Shown here one piece after another: positions 1 to 9,247 of a DNA stretch of 28,546 bases. A program made the translations under genes and the position numbers. The DNA is from Butyriboletus loyo (Eukaryota; Basidiomycota; Agaricomycetes; Boletales; Boletaceae). The notes under the pieces were generated by a model that had not been told where the DNA came from, did no database searches, and saw only the letters and a list, made by a program, of their open reading frames with translations. The stretch covers positions 1 through 28,546 of the forward strand of contig JBBPSI010000284.1 in assembly GCA_038093515.1 (NCBI GenBank), read 5' to 3'. How positions within the stretch are numbered: the stretch's first letter is position 1; every line of letters begins with the position of its first letter.

Positions 1-29
1 CCCTCTTTCGGGTTCTATAGAAATATTTG

Positions 30-236
30 TTATACATGGGAGAGGATCATCATCCCCTTCGTAATCAACCAATCCGGGAACACCGAACTAATCGACAACT
101 CAGGTTCCTTATCTAAAAGTTCATTTTCGTCTACGCTATAGTCCGAAAATGTGGATAGTGAAGAGAAAGAATTTCGAAAAGAAGAAGAAGAAGAAATTGT
201 TCCGTCCCTTAGACACCCCTGCACTAAGCGACTTCT
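30..236 (-). other. Open frame after the gag stop (left arm copy)
   Basis: Mirror of 28311-28517. Confidence 0.5.
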
Positions 237-1346
237 CTATTTTAAAGACCGCGCGGCCTTTTCCTTTGCTTCGCAGGCGAACAAGTCCGCCCAGTAAGCT
301 CTAGCATCTTCTCCCATATACGCAGCGCGCTGGGAGGTTTCTCCTTGTTGTGGTGCTCCAACCACAGGTGGTGCCGGTAAAGGCCTTGACTGATAATTGT
401 TTGGAGGGGTTACCTCCGCGGAGTTGACTGGAACCCATCCTTGTATGTAAGTTCCATCGGCTTGCTGAATCCATTGCTGCCGTACTTTCGGGCGAGCGTT
501 GGAACCGGCTTTGTCCCGACGGTTGGGGTTCTGAGGACAATTGGGGCGGATGTGCCCGACGTTGCCACAGCCGAAACAAGTCCGAGTTTCGGGACCTGAT
601 TGCTGGGCGCTAAGATCCATCGGGGCGCCACGCCCTGGTTGAGTCCCGACAGCAGTGTAGCCGGGAGGAGGTCCTTTTGGAGCCGGGTAATTACGCTGCG
701 GCTGCTGGGAGTAAGGGCGCCATTGTCGGGTTTGCCCGTTTCCCCTTTCAGCCTGCATCTGTTCAAAGACTCGGCCCATCCTCCGAATTTCCTCTGTAAG
801 GAGGGAGAAATCCGTCAACACATCTTCGTCGACGGTCAAGCAGACCTGCTTGTATACTTCGTACTTTACAGCACGTTTGAGAAGTTCGACCGCATGTTTC
901 GGTTCGCACTCCGATTGACGATAGAGGACCTTAAACCTCTCGAGGAACCCATCAATTTGTTGTTGGCCCTGGGTAAAAGCCGTTAACTTGATCAACGCCT
1001 GATGTGCCAAGACGTCGATCTGGAAATGACTCCGTATGGTGTCCTGTAGGGTGTCCCATTCGGGCCATGCCAAGTCTCCCCTTTTTCCCCTAGGTCTATC
1101 GTTGGGGTCGATGTATTTTTCCTCGTCGGTGACGTAGTCTTCTAAGAGGATTTGGGAAAAGTCCTGACCCTTTCCCTTAATGCGGCTAAGAACCGCCACA
1201 GTCCGGAGTTTGTCGGTCTTCCAATTATTGACGGAGACCCAGACCTTGAGGGAGGTCCACCAGTGGTGGAACTTTTCCCGATCGCCATCCCATTCTCCTG
1301 GGTCAGCAACCTTTTTTGAAATTCCTCCTTGCTGATCTTTTTCCAT
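237..1346 (-). CDS. gag: Ty3/Gypsy Gag polyprotein (left arm copy)
   Basis: Mirror of 27201-28310 with an identical 369-residue protein; the CCHC zinc knuckle lies at nt 537-578. It is likewise cut from its first codons by the solo LTR at 1409-1833. Confidence 0.93.
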   Translation of the reverse strand: MEKDQQGGISKKVADPGEWDGDREKFHHWWTSLKVWVSVNNWKTDKLRTVAVLSRIKGKGQDFSQILLEDYVTDEEKYIDPNDRPRGKRGDLAWPEWDTLQDTIRSHFQIDVLAHQALIKLTAFTQGQQQIDGFLERFKVLYRQSECEPKHAVELLKRAVKYEVYKQVCLTVDEDVLTDFSLLTEEIRRMGRVFEQMQAERGNGQTRQWRPYSQQPQRNYPAPKGPPPGYTAVGTQPGRGAPMDLSAQQSGPETRTCFGCGNVGHIRPNCPQNPNRRDKAGSNARPKVRQQWIQQADGTYIQGWVPVNSAEVTPPNNYQSRPLPAPPVVGAPQQGETSQRAAYMGEDARAYWADLFACEAKEKAARSLK

Positions 1347-1412
1347 CCACTGCGCGAAGAGGGCGCGCAGGGTTTGGTCATCGAATGTGGGGGCATGTGG
1401 GGTGTGGGTGTT

Positions 1413-1446
1413 ACGGTAGTGGTATACTTTTTCTCCCCACTACCGT
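1413..1446 (+). other. Hairpin at the end of the family 2 LTR
   Basis: ACGGTAGTGG (1413-1422) and CCACTACCGT (1437-1446) are perfect inverted copies around a 14-base pyrimidine-rich loop, four bases inside the LTR end. Confidence 0.8.
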
Positions 1447-1640
1447 TAGGACTATTACATTCACCTAGCCTTTTGCTAGTTCCACTTGAACAGTGACAAC
1501 CGTTCTTACTTAGTCATCACTTCCCGCGCACGGACACACTTTCCTTCACACTCCGGAATCTTCTGGAATGTTCCTTCCGTATTTGTACTTTCCTTCTCGC
1601 GTCTCGATTAGGAACATGGTCTGTGCGCAGACCCTAGTAG

Positions 1641-1647
1641 TATAAAG
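1641..1647 (+). promoter_or_regulatory. TATA box of the family 2 solo LTR
   Basis: TATAAAG follows GGTCTGTGCGCA (1619-1630) by about ten bases, the same arrangement as in family 1. If active, it would transcribe toward the leader, antisense to gag. Confidence 0.6.
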
Positions 1648-1833
1648 GCTCGGCCTTTCCACCATGTACATTATCTAGTTCTACGCAGCTTTCTGCTAGC
1701 AATTAGTTCATTGCCAGACTCTTAGTGTGAGCACTAAGACATAGTCTGAGACTTCTCCAGAATCGTCTCCAGAGTCCCGAGGCCACTCCAGAGTGCCTCC
1801 TCGCTGTTCTGATTGTTAGCGCCCAGCGTAACA

Positions 1834-1857
1834 GTGGGAAGGTCCTGGATCTGACAT
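1834..1857 (-). pseudogene. gag: First eight codons of gag (left arm copy)
   Basis: Mirror of 26690-26713. Confidence 0.75.
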
Positions 1858-1911
1858 TCTTTTTTCGCTGTCTATCGGGAAATCCTCCGAAGTTTCTGAA
1901 CTCAGATTGTC

Positions 1912-2154
1912 CTAATTCCAGGTTTGTTGGTCCCACTCGTGATCGGAGAATTCACCGTTGCCTTGAGGATGCTGTACGGTAGGGAAGGAAAGTTTGGCGG
2001 TGAACTTGTTTCGGTTAAAGGATAGGGTAATGGTGTAAGGTTGGGTTTGTTTCGCGATGATTGTGTTAAAAACTTTAAGCGCGATTACGAGAGTGGTGAC
2101 GAAAAGGATGTAGGCGGCGATTGTGGCGAAGACGAATAGTCCAAAGTAGTTCAT
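1912..2154 (-). CDS. Small membrane-anchored ORF ahead of Gypsy gag (left arm copy)
   Basis: Mirror of 26393-26635 with identical protein: 80 residues, an N-terminal hydrophobic segment, TAG end and unknown family. Confidence 0.6.
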   Translation of the reverse strand: MNYFGLFVFATIAAYILFVTTLVIALKVFNTIIAKQTQPYTITLSFNRNKFTAKLSFPTVQHPQGNGEFSDHEWDQQTWN

Positions 2155-2778
2155 TGGCAAGATTTAATTTTCTTCGGCAAAAACCGGTTTTCTTCGGCAA
2201 AACAAAAAAGCTACAAGATATAGTCTTCCTTACTGTCCCCTATCTTCCAAAGGAACTCTGGGGAATTCTACAGCAAGTAGAGCGAAAGAAATATTTTTTC
2301 GAACGGAGGTAGTATCTCCGATGAAGTCTGGTTCGGTAATGAACCGAAACGGGTAAAGATTTTACTACGACTAATTGACAAATGATGAAGGATTTTTTCT
2401 TCTACCTCCCGTGTTACCACAGGGACTACTCGGAGAATTGCTCAGCCACAGGGATTTGGGGGTCCCTATGTCGCACTTCGCAAATCAGGCTCGACCCTGA
2501 CGCGGACTAACAACTCCAAAGGGAGCGTCTGAGAATGAATTTACAGGTGCTACTCCGAGACACAAAGACTGCTCTTCCGAGGAGCTCCCCTAAAGGCGCG
2601 GGGGTAAAACGAAAATGAAAACTGGCGAACGCCCAGTGACGATCCTTAACCCTGGATTCCGGGTATGGTTTCCTAAGCGGAAAAGCTGCCCCTTCAAGTG
2701 GTAGCATACTGGTATGTGCGTGGAAACGAAACTATCCCTGCCCTGGGAACCGGGTGTGTATCAGAAGCTTTAACCAAG
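2155..2778 (-). other. Gypsy untranslated leader (left arm copy)
   Basis: Mirror of 25769-26392; no gene seen. Confidence 0.6.
2168..2202 (-). repeat. 15-bp direct repeat (left arm copy)
   Basis: Mirror of 26345-26379. Confidence 0.75.
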
Positions 2779-2949
2779 TGTTACGAGACAACGGAGTTAT
2801 CAAGTCACACGGGGTTCCGCGACTGTCGCAGTGCTACACAAGTACTGGCGAGGTGTAATGAGGATAGCTCAAGCCTTAATCTCTCAACTGTTGCCAGCGA
2901 ATAAGACAAGTGGTTAAAGCTAGGGAATCCTAGCCGCAACCACAAGCCC

Positions 2950-2956
2950 TTTTATA
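2950..2956 (-). promoter_or_regulatory. TATA box of the family 1 LTR (left arm copy)
   Basis: Mirror of 25591-25597. Confidence 0.7.
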
Positions 2957-3138
2957 TTACAGGGGAATGCGCACAGACCATGCAGTGCGTGAGACTAGTT
3001 ACTATACATGTACATATGAAGAAGTCACGAGTCGACGATGATGAGAAATAGAAGTCGACGGTGATCAAAAAGAAGAGAAGCAAACGGAGATTAAATACAT
3101 GAGGCGTGATGTCATAGAGTCTGGGCCAGTCTGGACCA

Positions 3139-3209
3139 TGACGTCATATGCTTAGTCAGCCTGTGGTTACATGTATAATCCCACGATCACGTGCGTTAAG
3201 TCACGTGAC
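3139..3209 (-). promoter_or_regulatory. U3 cluster of E-box and CRE-like sites (left arm copy)
   Basis: Mirror of 25338-25408; TGACGTCA is at 3139-3146. Confidence 0.6.
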
Positions 3210-3274
3210 CTTTGAAAGAGAAATATGATGAAGTCTGAACGCAAAAGCTAGTTATAAGAGATACGATTATAACA

Positions 3275-3425
3275 AGAGGAAGCTAGGAGAGTATGAAAGG
3301 CCATTAGAGCTTTGGGAAATGGTTGAGAAAGAGTGGAATAGTATTGATGTACTGGTATGTCAGAATGTATGTCTAGAAGGGTTGCTGCTGTGTTAAAGGA
3401 CAAAGGGGGCTATACCAAGTACTAG
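3275..3425 (+). pseudogene. Tc1-like transposase, C-terminal scrap
   Basis: Read in pieces, this stretch gives RKLGEYERP, LELWEMVEKEW and, after frame changes, an end near KDKGGYTKY-TAG. These match the C-terminus of Tc1-like transposases, including the copy in the loop (ELWERIQVEW; TKY end). The young Gypsy element inserted immediately before it, so the upstream half is gone from view. Bases 3426-3539 may include a bit of the 3' TIR (ACAAAACCATTGCAATGAGTG around 3461) but are otherwise featureless. Confidence 0.7.
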
Positions 3426-3659
3426 AATTTATGATTTTGTGCTTTTCTGAATGGCAGGGACAAAACCATTGCAATGAGTGTGTCTGACCAAAATAGATGT
3501 ATCTTAGCCAGAAATGGGAGATTACATAATATTATTGCACCATGTTGAAGCCAAGATATACAGGCATATACCCAAATATATTCATGAGTTTATCAAATTT
3601 CTCTCCTGAGATATATCTGAATCCATCCAAATGTGCAAAACATTTCAATAGCTTTGTCC

Positions 3660-4081
3660 CTCACTATATGAAGAGAAGCCAAAGAGATGATGTTGTCCCT
3701 TTGAGCAGCAGAGATGGATTTCATGGTGGTAATGAGAGAAAGAAATATGTGATGGAAGAGTTTATATATGCTTTCTCATAATATGTTGCATAACTGTGAC
3801 ATAATAGAACCCTTACCTATGATATATAAGCACTTTACCAGGGTCCAATGTATGTAATAAGAATTGAAAGTCAAAGAATTGTCCCAATGAGTGACTGTTT
3901 TGATATGGCTGCCATTCAATCAGATCTCATCCAAATCTTTTGCACTATAGACCAATCTTGTAGCCTGGAGTGTTATATTTCTTCCATACACCAGTGGTGT
4001 AGGGTTAGGACTAGTGGTTATTGGGGAATATCATTGTTAGTGTAAAACATACAAACATTGGGACAATTGTTTGAGTCACTG
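3660..4081 (-). mobile_element. Tc1-like element, 5' end only (family C)
   Basis: The outer end ...GAGTCACTG at 4081 is followed by TA (4082-4083), the Tc1/mariner target. Bases 3867-4081 are a 215-bp TIR whose outer 26 bases recur inverted at its inner edge (AAAGTCAAAGAATTGTCCC). Further in, TATATAAA (3761-3768) lies 37 bases before an ATG at 3724 that opens MKSISAAQRDNIISLASLH, the typical N-terminus of these transposases. The frame then breaks down; to about 3540 only scraps remain. The other end is missing. Confidence 0.72.
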
Positions 4082-4281
4082 TATAATGTGATGAATGATA
4101 ATGAAGTTAGTAATAAAGATGAAAAAAAGGAGATAAAATTCCCATGCTTGCTGGCTTTCTGGGAGTATTTTGATTATAACTGGAGCAAAAAAAAAATGAT
4201 GACATGATGGCTATACCAAAAATGGACATGGGAATAGTGGCTATGACATTTGTCATGAGGGTGAGAAGATCTGAGTTAGTT

Positions 4282-4310
4282 TAGCAAAAGTGTAGCAAAA
4301 GTTAGCAAAA
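4282..4310 (+). repeat. Three TAGCAAAA repeats
   Basis: TAGCAAAA occurs at 4282-4289, 4293-4300 and 4303-4310 in the AT-rich stretch 4084-4328, where I see no gene. The mirror is 24238-24266. Confidence 0.7.
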
Positions 4311-4646
4311 AAAGTACAACAAAATATACAGTGGCTCAAAAAACTGTCTGCATGTTTGAATGTTTCACATTAAATATCACTCAATGAAATAACCCCTGAT
4401 CCTGACCCTATGTGGTGGGTATATGAAATATGGTACCAGCTCTTGGCCATCTATTGGCCCAGGAATCAGGTAATATGGATGAGGTTTGATGGAATGTCAG
4501 CTATCTTAAGATGACAGGTCATGCAGACAGTTTTTTGACTTTAAGTTTTGATCACATATATTAGACCCTAGATGCTGTAATATCATCATATACATCCATC
4601 AAGGGTTCTATTATGTCACCTTTATGTAACTGAGTGTCAGCCAACA

Positions 4647-4654
4647 TATATAAA
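4647..4654 (+). promoter_or_regulatory. TATA box of Tc1-like transposase
   Basis: TATATAAA lies 36 bases before the transposase ATG at 4690, followed by a CT-rich stretch. Family C has the same motif at nearly the same distance. The mirror is 23893-23900 on the minus strand. Confidence 0.6.
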
Positions 4655-4689
4655 CCCCATCCTCCTATGTTTACTTTCTCACCATCACC

Positions 4690-5965
4690 ATGAAATCCAT
4701 TTCCATCTCTCTAAGACAAAATATTATCTCTTCCTCTCTTGACCTTTCAACTAGGAAGATTGCCTCCCAAACTGGCCTAGGGAAGTCTACTGTGGCTAGG
4801 ATACTCCAAGAGATCCAACCTGACAAGGAGAAGCTTCATGCTGGCCATTCTTCTAAGCTTACTCCTACCAACAAATATGCTATTGTCCAGCAAATCATTA
4901 CTGGCAAGGCCAAAAATGCAGTCCAGGCTACAAATTCCATCAATTCTATCATTGAACCTCCCATACAGTGAGAAAAGACCTCAAGGAAGGTGTATTTAAA
5001 GGCTGTGATGAAGAAGAAGAAATGTATTCTTCCAATCTGTGCTAGAAAAAGATGATTTGCCTTTGCTCTCAAGTATCAATAAGGACTGGAAGAGGATTAT
5101 TTGGTTGAATGAGACCAAAATAAATAGAATTGGGTCAGATGGACAGGAGTGTATGTGTGGAAAAAGAAGAGAGAGGGCCTAACTGCCAGAGAGGTTAAAG
5201 GTACAGTCAAGTTTGGAGCAAGTTTCCTAATGGTATTGGGGGCTTTAATTGAGGTTGAGGGGAGGATAGATGGTGAACAGTATGTGTAAATTCTAGAGGA
5301 AGAATTGCTATAACACACGGAGAAATCTGGAATTTCTCAACATGATATCATTTTTCAGCAGAATAATAACCCCAAGTGTTAAGAAAGCAACAAAGGGACT
5401 AAGCCACACTGAATACAATCCACAGGTGGTTCCACTTCAGTTGCAGCACTTACACCAAGCACTGGCAAGTATAAGAGAAAGAGCTATGACCTTAATTCTC
5501 AACTGTTACCAGTGAATAGACAAGTGGTTAAAGCTAGGGAATCCTAGCCCAAACCACAAGCCTTATATATTACTGGGAACTGTGCACAGACCAAGCAGTG
5601 CGTGAGACTAACTACTATACAAGAATATACAAGTAGAAGTACAGGGTCAATGGAGATTAAATAGAAGCAATGGCGATCAAAAAGAAGAGAAGACAAACAG
5701 AGATTAAATATATGAGGCATGATGTCATAGAGTCTGGGTCAGTCTGGACCATGATGTCATATGCTTAGTCAGCCTTTGGTCACATATATAATCCCACGAT
5801 CATGTGTACTAAGTCACATGACCTTTGAAACCGAAATGATGAAGTCCAAATGCAAAAGTTTGTTATAAGATATATAATTATAACATCAAGTATACCTCTA
5901 GCAGAGCCCAAAGATGGTTTGAGGAGATTGGCCTGCACAATCTCCAGACCCATACCAAATACTAG
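4690..5965 (+). pseudogene. Tc1-like transposase, decayed and LTR-interrupted
   Basis: The enzyme would cut and paste its own transposon at TA sites. The first 93 codons (4690-4971) are open: a paired-like helix-turn-helix region (ISLRQNIISSSLDLSTRKI, then QTGLGKSTVARILQ). Frames then change, but DDE-domain sequence is readable: KDWKRIIWLNETK near 5085-5115 and DIIFQQNNNPK near 5347-5376. Both catalytic Asp codons have become Asn (5108-5110 and 5362-5364). A solo LTR sits directly after PK; the domain resumes YTSSRAQRWFEE at about 5891. The frame then jumps to a TKY-TAG end at 5965, so the segment with the catalytic Glu is deleted. The protein is certainly dead. Confidence 0.88.
5377..5885 (-). 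mobile_element. Solo LTR, family 1, in the Tc1 DDE domain
   Basis: This 509-bp LTR runs TGTTATAAGA-like to TAACA on the minus strand (plus strand TGTTAAG...TTATAACA). It is related to the young LTR at 2779-3274 over nearly its whole length but has lost most CpGs. The flanks are CCAAG (5372-5376) and TCAAG (5886-5890), a 5-bp target duplication with one C-to-T difference. It interrupts the transposase between PK and YTSS. Confidence 0.9.
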
Positions 5966-6203
5966 ATAGTTGGATTTTTGTAAAGTCAAAAAACTGTCTG
6001 CATGACCTGTTATTTTAAAATAGCTGACATTACATCAAACATTATTCATATTACCTGATTCCTGGGCCAATAGAAGGCCAAGAGTGGGTATCTTATTTCA
6101 TACACCCACTGCCTAGGGTTAGAATCAGAGGTTATTGCATTGAGTGATATTTAATGTAAAACATGCAAACATGCAGACAGTTTTTTGAGCCACTGTACAT
6201 ACA

Positions 6204-6424
6204 GTAGTTTATCACATGCACAGCTTGGTCTATGTGCCATTCTGTACAATATATAAAAGCTTGTGGTTCCTTAGCTTTAACCACTTGTCTTGATTGTTGG
6301 AAACAGTCGAGGGACTAAGGTCACAGCTTCTTCTTCACCAGTCACCAGTATCCATGTAGTACTGCAACATTAGTAATAACTGGCTTGTGCTATATTATGT
6401 TTGGATTACTCTGTGGTTATAACA
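6204..6424 (+). mobile_element. Family 1 LTR fragment (3' half)
   Basis: From about 6204 the sequence follows the second half of the family 1 LTR: a GCACAGCTTGGTCT segment, ATATATAAAAG, GCTTTAACCACTTGTCTTG and a TTATAACA end at 6424. The first half, with U3, is missing; the family A Tc1 element ends just before it. It is diverged and CpG-poor. Confidence 0.8.
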
Positions 6425-6916
6425 TATACCATGAATGTGAAAAGCATTTGGTCCAGAACCTTGAATAGTATGGTTGTCGACATTGGCATCCACAGAGGTA
6501 CATAAATGTCAAAGCATTGTTGTATTGCTGACTTTTCTTTCTAAACTCTTTGTGACCTTGAGGATCATGAAAGAAATCCTGTAGAACATGTGGCCATTGC
6601 AGTATGGGAGGAAGAATGACATGACCTTGAAGACATCATGTCCCAAAGCAAGGATTGCAAAGCCTGGAGTTGGATAGCTTTTCAGAAATAAAATGGAGGA
6701 CATGGCAGTTGGAACATTGGATGTTCATTTGACCAGAGGAGTGGGCCAGGACAGATTCAGTGTATATTCTACCACCATCAAACAGCACTGTATGAGGCTA
6801 TGAGAAGGCCTTCCAGCACAAGTAAATACACCAGAAGACAAGATCATTCAGTACATGGAACACAAGATTTATTGGCTGCAAACAGGGTTTGTATGAAAAA
6901 GCCCTTCTTTTCTTAA
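6425..6916. other. No supported feature
   Basis: There are only short, broken frames here. It may be the upstream part of the decayed coding region that follows, but nothing identifies it. The mirror is 21631-22122. Confidence 0.5.
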
Positions 6917-7730
6917 GGACTTGCCTTTGCCAAACAAGTATTTACTTTCTGGCTTGCTCAAGCTATACAGGAGATCAGACAATATGCAATTCAAATCAAG
7001 AATGAACATGCAAGAACCAAGGAGACTGCCATAGCACACAAAGCAGTAACTGGACTCGACACACATGTACTTTCCTCTGAGGAGAAAGGAATCATCTACA
7101 CCATCTTGACAGCCTTGCAATACACAAGCTATCCATGGAAGATCAAGGAAAATGTCAAGCAATGGGAAACACTCATAAAACATATTGTCCCACTCCATCA
7201 AGGATACAAGGACAGAAAGTGTCTGCTTGCAACTCCCCAAGGCTGGAACATGAGATTTAAATTGTCTCTTATTTTGCACAATGCAGCTGGATCAATAATG
7301 GATGAGTGAAAATGGTGGGATAGGATTAACACTTGTCCAGAACCCACAGAAAATGCCCCTCAGTTGGACATTGTGCCAATCAGCTACATTCCTGGAGAAA
7401 GCTCAGGTAACAGAATGTTGAGAGTTACTCAAATCAAACAGGTTCAAGAACAAAACACAGCCATCATGCAAAAACTTGTTGACAGTGTTCTTGTTGAATG
7501 CCTGGGGTACCAGCCTGAGGTACCTCCAACCTGGACTGACCTCTCCAGAGGTGGTGAAGGCATTTAATTCATTGGTGAATGTGAGTGCTACTCTAAGCTT
7601 ACATGACAACATCAACATCTTACATTCATTCAAATCACAGGTCTTGCAAGTTGAACCAGAAAAGCATATTGCCCATATTGAAAATCCAGATGAAGACCTA
7701 AGTATGACCAATTTTGCTTCTTCAAGTTGA
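6917..7730 (+). pseudogene. Decayed protein-coding region of unknown family, part 1
   Basis: One frame is open from 6917 to 7567 except for a single TGA at 7307-7309. It reads FWLAQAIQEIRQYAIQIKNE, later YPWKIKENVKQWETLIKHIV, QGWNMRFKLSLILHNAAG, then past the TGA KWWDRINTCPEPTENAPQLD. The sequence is amphipathic and helix-rich, as in soluble proteins. The TGA lies between Glu and Lys and could be a former CGA by CpG decay. After 7567 a shifted frame continues sensibly (SPEVVKAFNSLVNVSATLSL) to TGA at 7730. I do not recognise the family. It could be a host gene or a gene from a larger transposon. A 136-codon frame on the other strand (6869-7279) is a weaker alternative. Confidence 0.5.
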
Positions 7731-8077
7731 ATGGCAGAGATGAGGGAGAGGGAAACTTAAACAATCAAAATCTCTCAAGCTACCTCAGATACCCAGATAA
7801 AGGACTTTTGGGGGCTGTCACCAATGAGGAGAGGTAAAAGACTTATATGGCCATCAACCTCACAAAATCCACAGACCACAAAGAGAGGAAATAACAGCTT
7901 GCAATGGAAAAAGTTGAGGCCATGCAAGCCAAGAAACTTCAGGAAGAAAAGAAAAAAAAAATTATGGAGTTCAAAGGCCAGGGCAGCACTCTTCAAAAAT
8001 GGTGATGAAGATGAGTTCTTGGACTTTCGAGTCAAACAGCCCAAGCCATTGGCAAGAAAGAAAAAGAAATGTGCATG

Positions 8078-8139
8078 GTAATGTTGATGCACTGTGCAAC
8101 TCTATTATTTTGATAACTAATTGCATCTTTTCCTGGCAG
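8078..8139 (+). other. Probable spliceosomal intron, 62 nt
   Basis: It starts GTAATG, has a branch-like ATAACTAAT and ends CCTGGCAG. Splicing joins TG|C and keeps the frame (KKKKCA into STKGTHVK). The mirror is 20408-20469 on the minus strand. Confidence 0.6.
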
Positions 8140-8166
8140 CAGCACCAAAGGCACCCATGTCAAAAG

Positions 8167-8222
8167 GTAAGCACAGTACAGTATGATAATTTGCTTGCTA
8201 ATTAATACCTTTTTTACAATAG
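8167..8222 (+). other. Probable spliceosomal intron, 56 nt
   Basis: It starts GTAAGC, has TTGCTAATTAAT and ends CAATAG. The frame is kept (AG|A). The mirror is 20325-20380 on the minus strand. Confidence 0.6.
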
Positions 8223-8577
8223 ACCAGATGTGTACTCCAGGCAAGTCATGATTTAGAATCATATGTATAACATTCACAGCCCACGTGCATACAGCACAAG
8301 CCATTGAGAGCTCTGAAGATAAGGATGGTGATGACCAAGCAGAGAAAATTCCCTCTAATAAACAACTTGATGTGTTTCTCAGTCAATTTTATTTTTAATA
8401 TGAAATGTAAGATGAACTATCCCATAGCATCTCTACTCTCAGAAGGTGGTCATAGCAAGCACTCTAAACATCCAGCATCAGATATGGAGTGTTCTAAAAA
8501 GGAAGGTATCACTTCATGTGCACATCACATCTGTTTGGATTTGGAAGAAATTAGAGATGATTATATGAGAAAAGATG

Positions 8578-8625
8578 GTAAGTTGAAAAAATGTTCACAC
8601 ATTATTGTAACCTGATGTCTTGCAG
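8578..8625 (+). other. Probable spliceosomal intron, 48 nt
   Basis: It starts GTAAGTTG, has a TGTAAC branch-like motif and ends TCTTGCAG, and follows the RDDYMRKD coding stretch. The mirror is 19922-19969 on the minus strand. Confidence 0.6.
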
Positions 8626-8692
8626 AACCCATTCCCATCTACTCTTGGAACTGTTTCAAACAAGAAGTCCATAAGAAGAATTCAATACCACA

Positions 8693-9100
8693 ATGAAGGA
8701 CATGCCTGTCTTGCTCTGCATTCTTCAAGATGTTCTTGGTTTGGTATCTGAGTCTACCTCAGATGATTTCTCCTTGTCAACAATCTTGCAAACCATTCAA
8801 AACTGGCCAACCCAACCTGGAGATCATGAAATCATGTAGCTGATCACACAATTCATGCCGGTAATCAAAGATGATAAATATTTCATGGCCATGAACAGAT
8901 AGGGGGTGTCTGGGTTTGGAATGTGGCTAGCAAAAGTCCAAGATAAAACATATATGGTGAAATTGAAATGTTTTTTGTCTGCATGGAAAGAAGGTATGGT
9001 TCTACCAGTAGCACTGCATAGTTATGCACATATGTATCATAGACATTTAGTATTTATTGTAAATGATATCTATCAGTATCATTATGAAGAATTTGTGTAG
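8693..9100 (+). pseudogene. Decayed coding region of unknown family, part 3
   Basis: The frame from the ATG at 8693 reads VLLCILQDVLGLVSESTSDD, SLSTILQTIQNWPTQPGDHE, then TAG, QFMPVIKDDKYFMAMNR, TAG, and GVSGFGMWLAKVQDKTYMVK through FLSAWKEG. Two TAGs in an otherwise sensible frame mark it as broken. After KEG the quality drops; a GT...AG intron (about 8993 to 9078) may explain that. It lies 67 bases after the 48-nt intron and could belong to the same gene as part 2. No family is recognised. Confidence 0.42.
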
Positions 9101-9247
9101 GCAAGTTATCTATCATGCATAGCAACATTGACATTGAATGATGCAAGAAGAGACTGAGAGTGAAGAACCCTGCTACAAGAAGAACTCAATCCAATCAATA
9201 GCAAAGAATAAGAAGGGTGTGATAAGACCAACCCCAAATGGAAGCAA

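Larger units (their letters stand above)
1409..1833 (+). mobile_element. Solo LTR, family 2 (left arm copy)
   Basis: Mirror of 26714-27138. The target duplication is GTGGG at 1404-1408 and 1834-1838. Confidence 0.92.
1..3274 (-). mobile_element. Young Ty3/Gypsy retrotransposon, 5' part (left arm copy)
   Basis: Mirror copy of 25273-28546. The 5' LTR is at 2779-3274, gag body at 237-1346, and the element is cut by the window start. Confidence 0.9.
2779..3274 (-). repeat. 5' LTR of the young Gypsy element (left arm copy)
   Basis: Mirror of 25273-25768. It abuts Tc1-like transposase sequence at 3275. Confidence 0.93.
4329..6195 (+). mobile_element. Tc1-like transposon with nested solo LTR (family A)
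   Basis: Both ends read CAGTGGCTCAAAAAACTGTC inward and are flanked by TA (4327-4328 and 6196-6197). The TIRs are 4329-4542 and 5982-6195, 214 bp each. Within each TIR the outer sequence recurs inverted at the inner edge (CATGCAGACAGTTTTTTGAC at 4520-4539), so each TIR is itself a fold-back. Without the 509-bp LTR and its duplicated target the element is about 1.35 kb, normal for Tc1. It holds a decayed transposase and is not autonomous. Confidence 0.9.
7824..8577 (+). pseudogene. Decayed intron-bearing coding region, part 2
   Basis: A lysine-rich coiled-coil-like stretch (AMQAKKLQEEKKKKIMEFKG, from the ATG at 7904) ends in two stops at about 8003. A shifted frame goes on GDEDEFLDFRVKQPKPLARK and reaches a 62-nt intron at 8078. 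Removing it and the 56-nt intron at 8167-8222 keeps one frame across both junctions. A run of A residues near 7950-7960 is a likely place for the frame change. Further on, SSEDKDGDDQAEKIPSNKQL (about 8310-8370) and CAHHICLDLEEIRDDYMRKD look coding, in different frames. No family is recognised; the basic and acidic low-complexity mix would suit a nuclear protein, but that is a guess. Confidence 0.45.

Noticed and set aside
600..986. 128-codon ORF antisense to gag (and its mirror at 27561-27947)
   Set aside because: It lies wholly inside gag on the other strand; gag has a clear domain and zinc knuckle.
6869..7279. 136-codon ORF on the minus strand
   Set aside because: The plus-strand frame over the same bases is longer, continues past one stop and has more protein-like composition.
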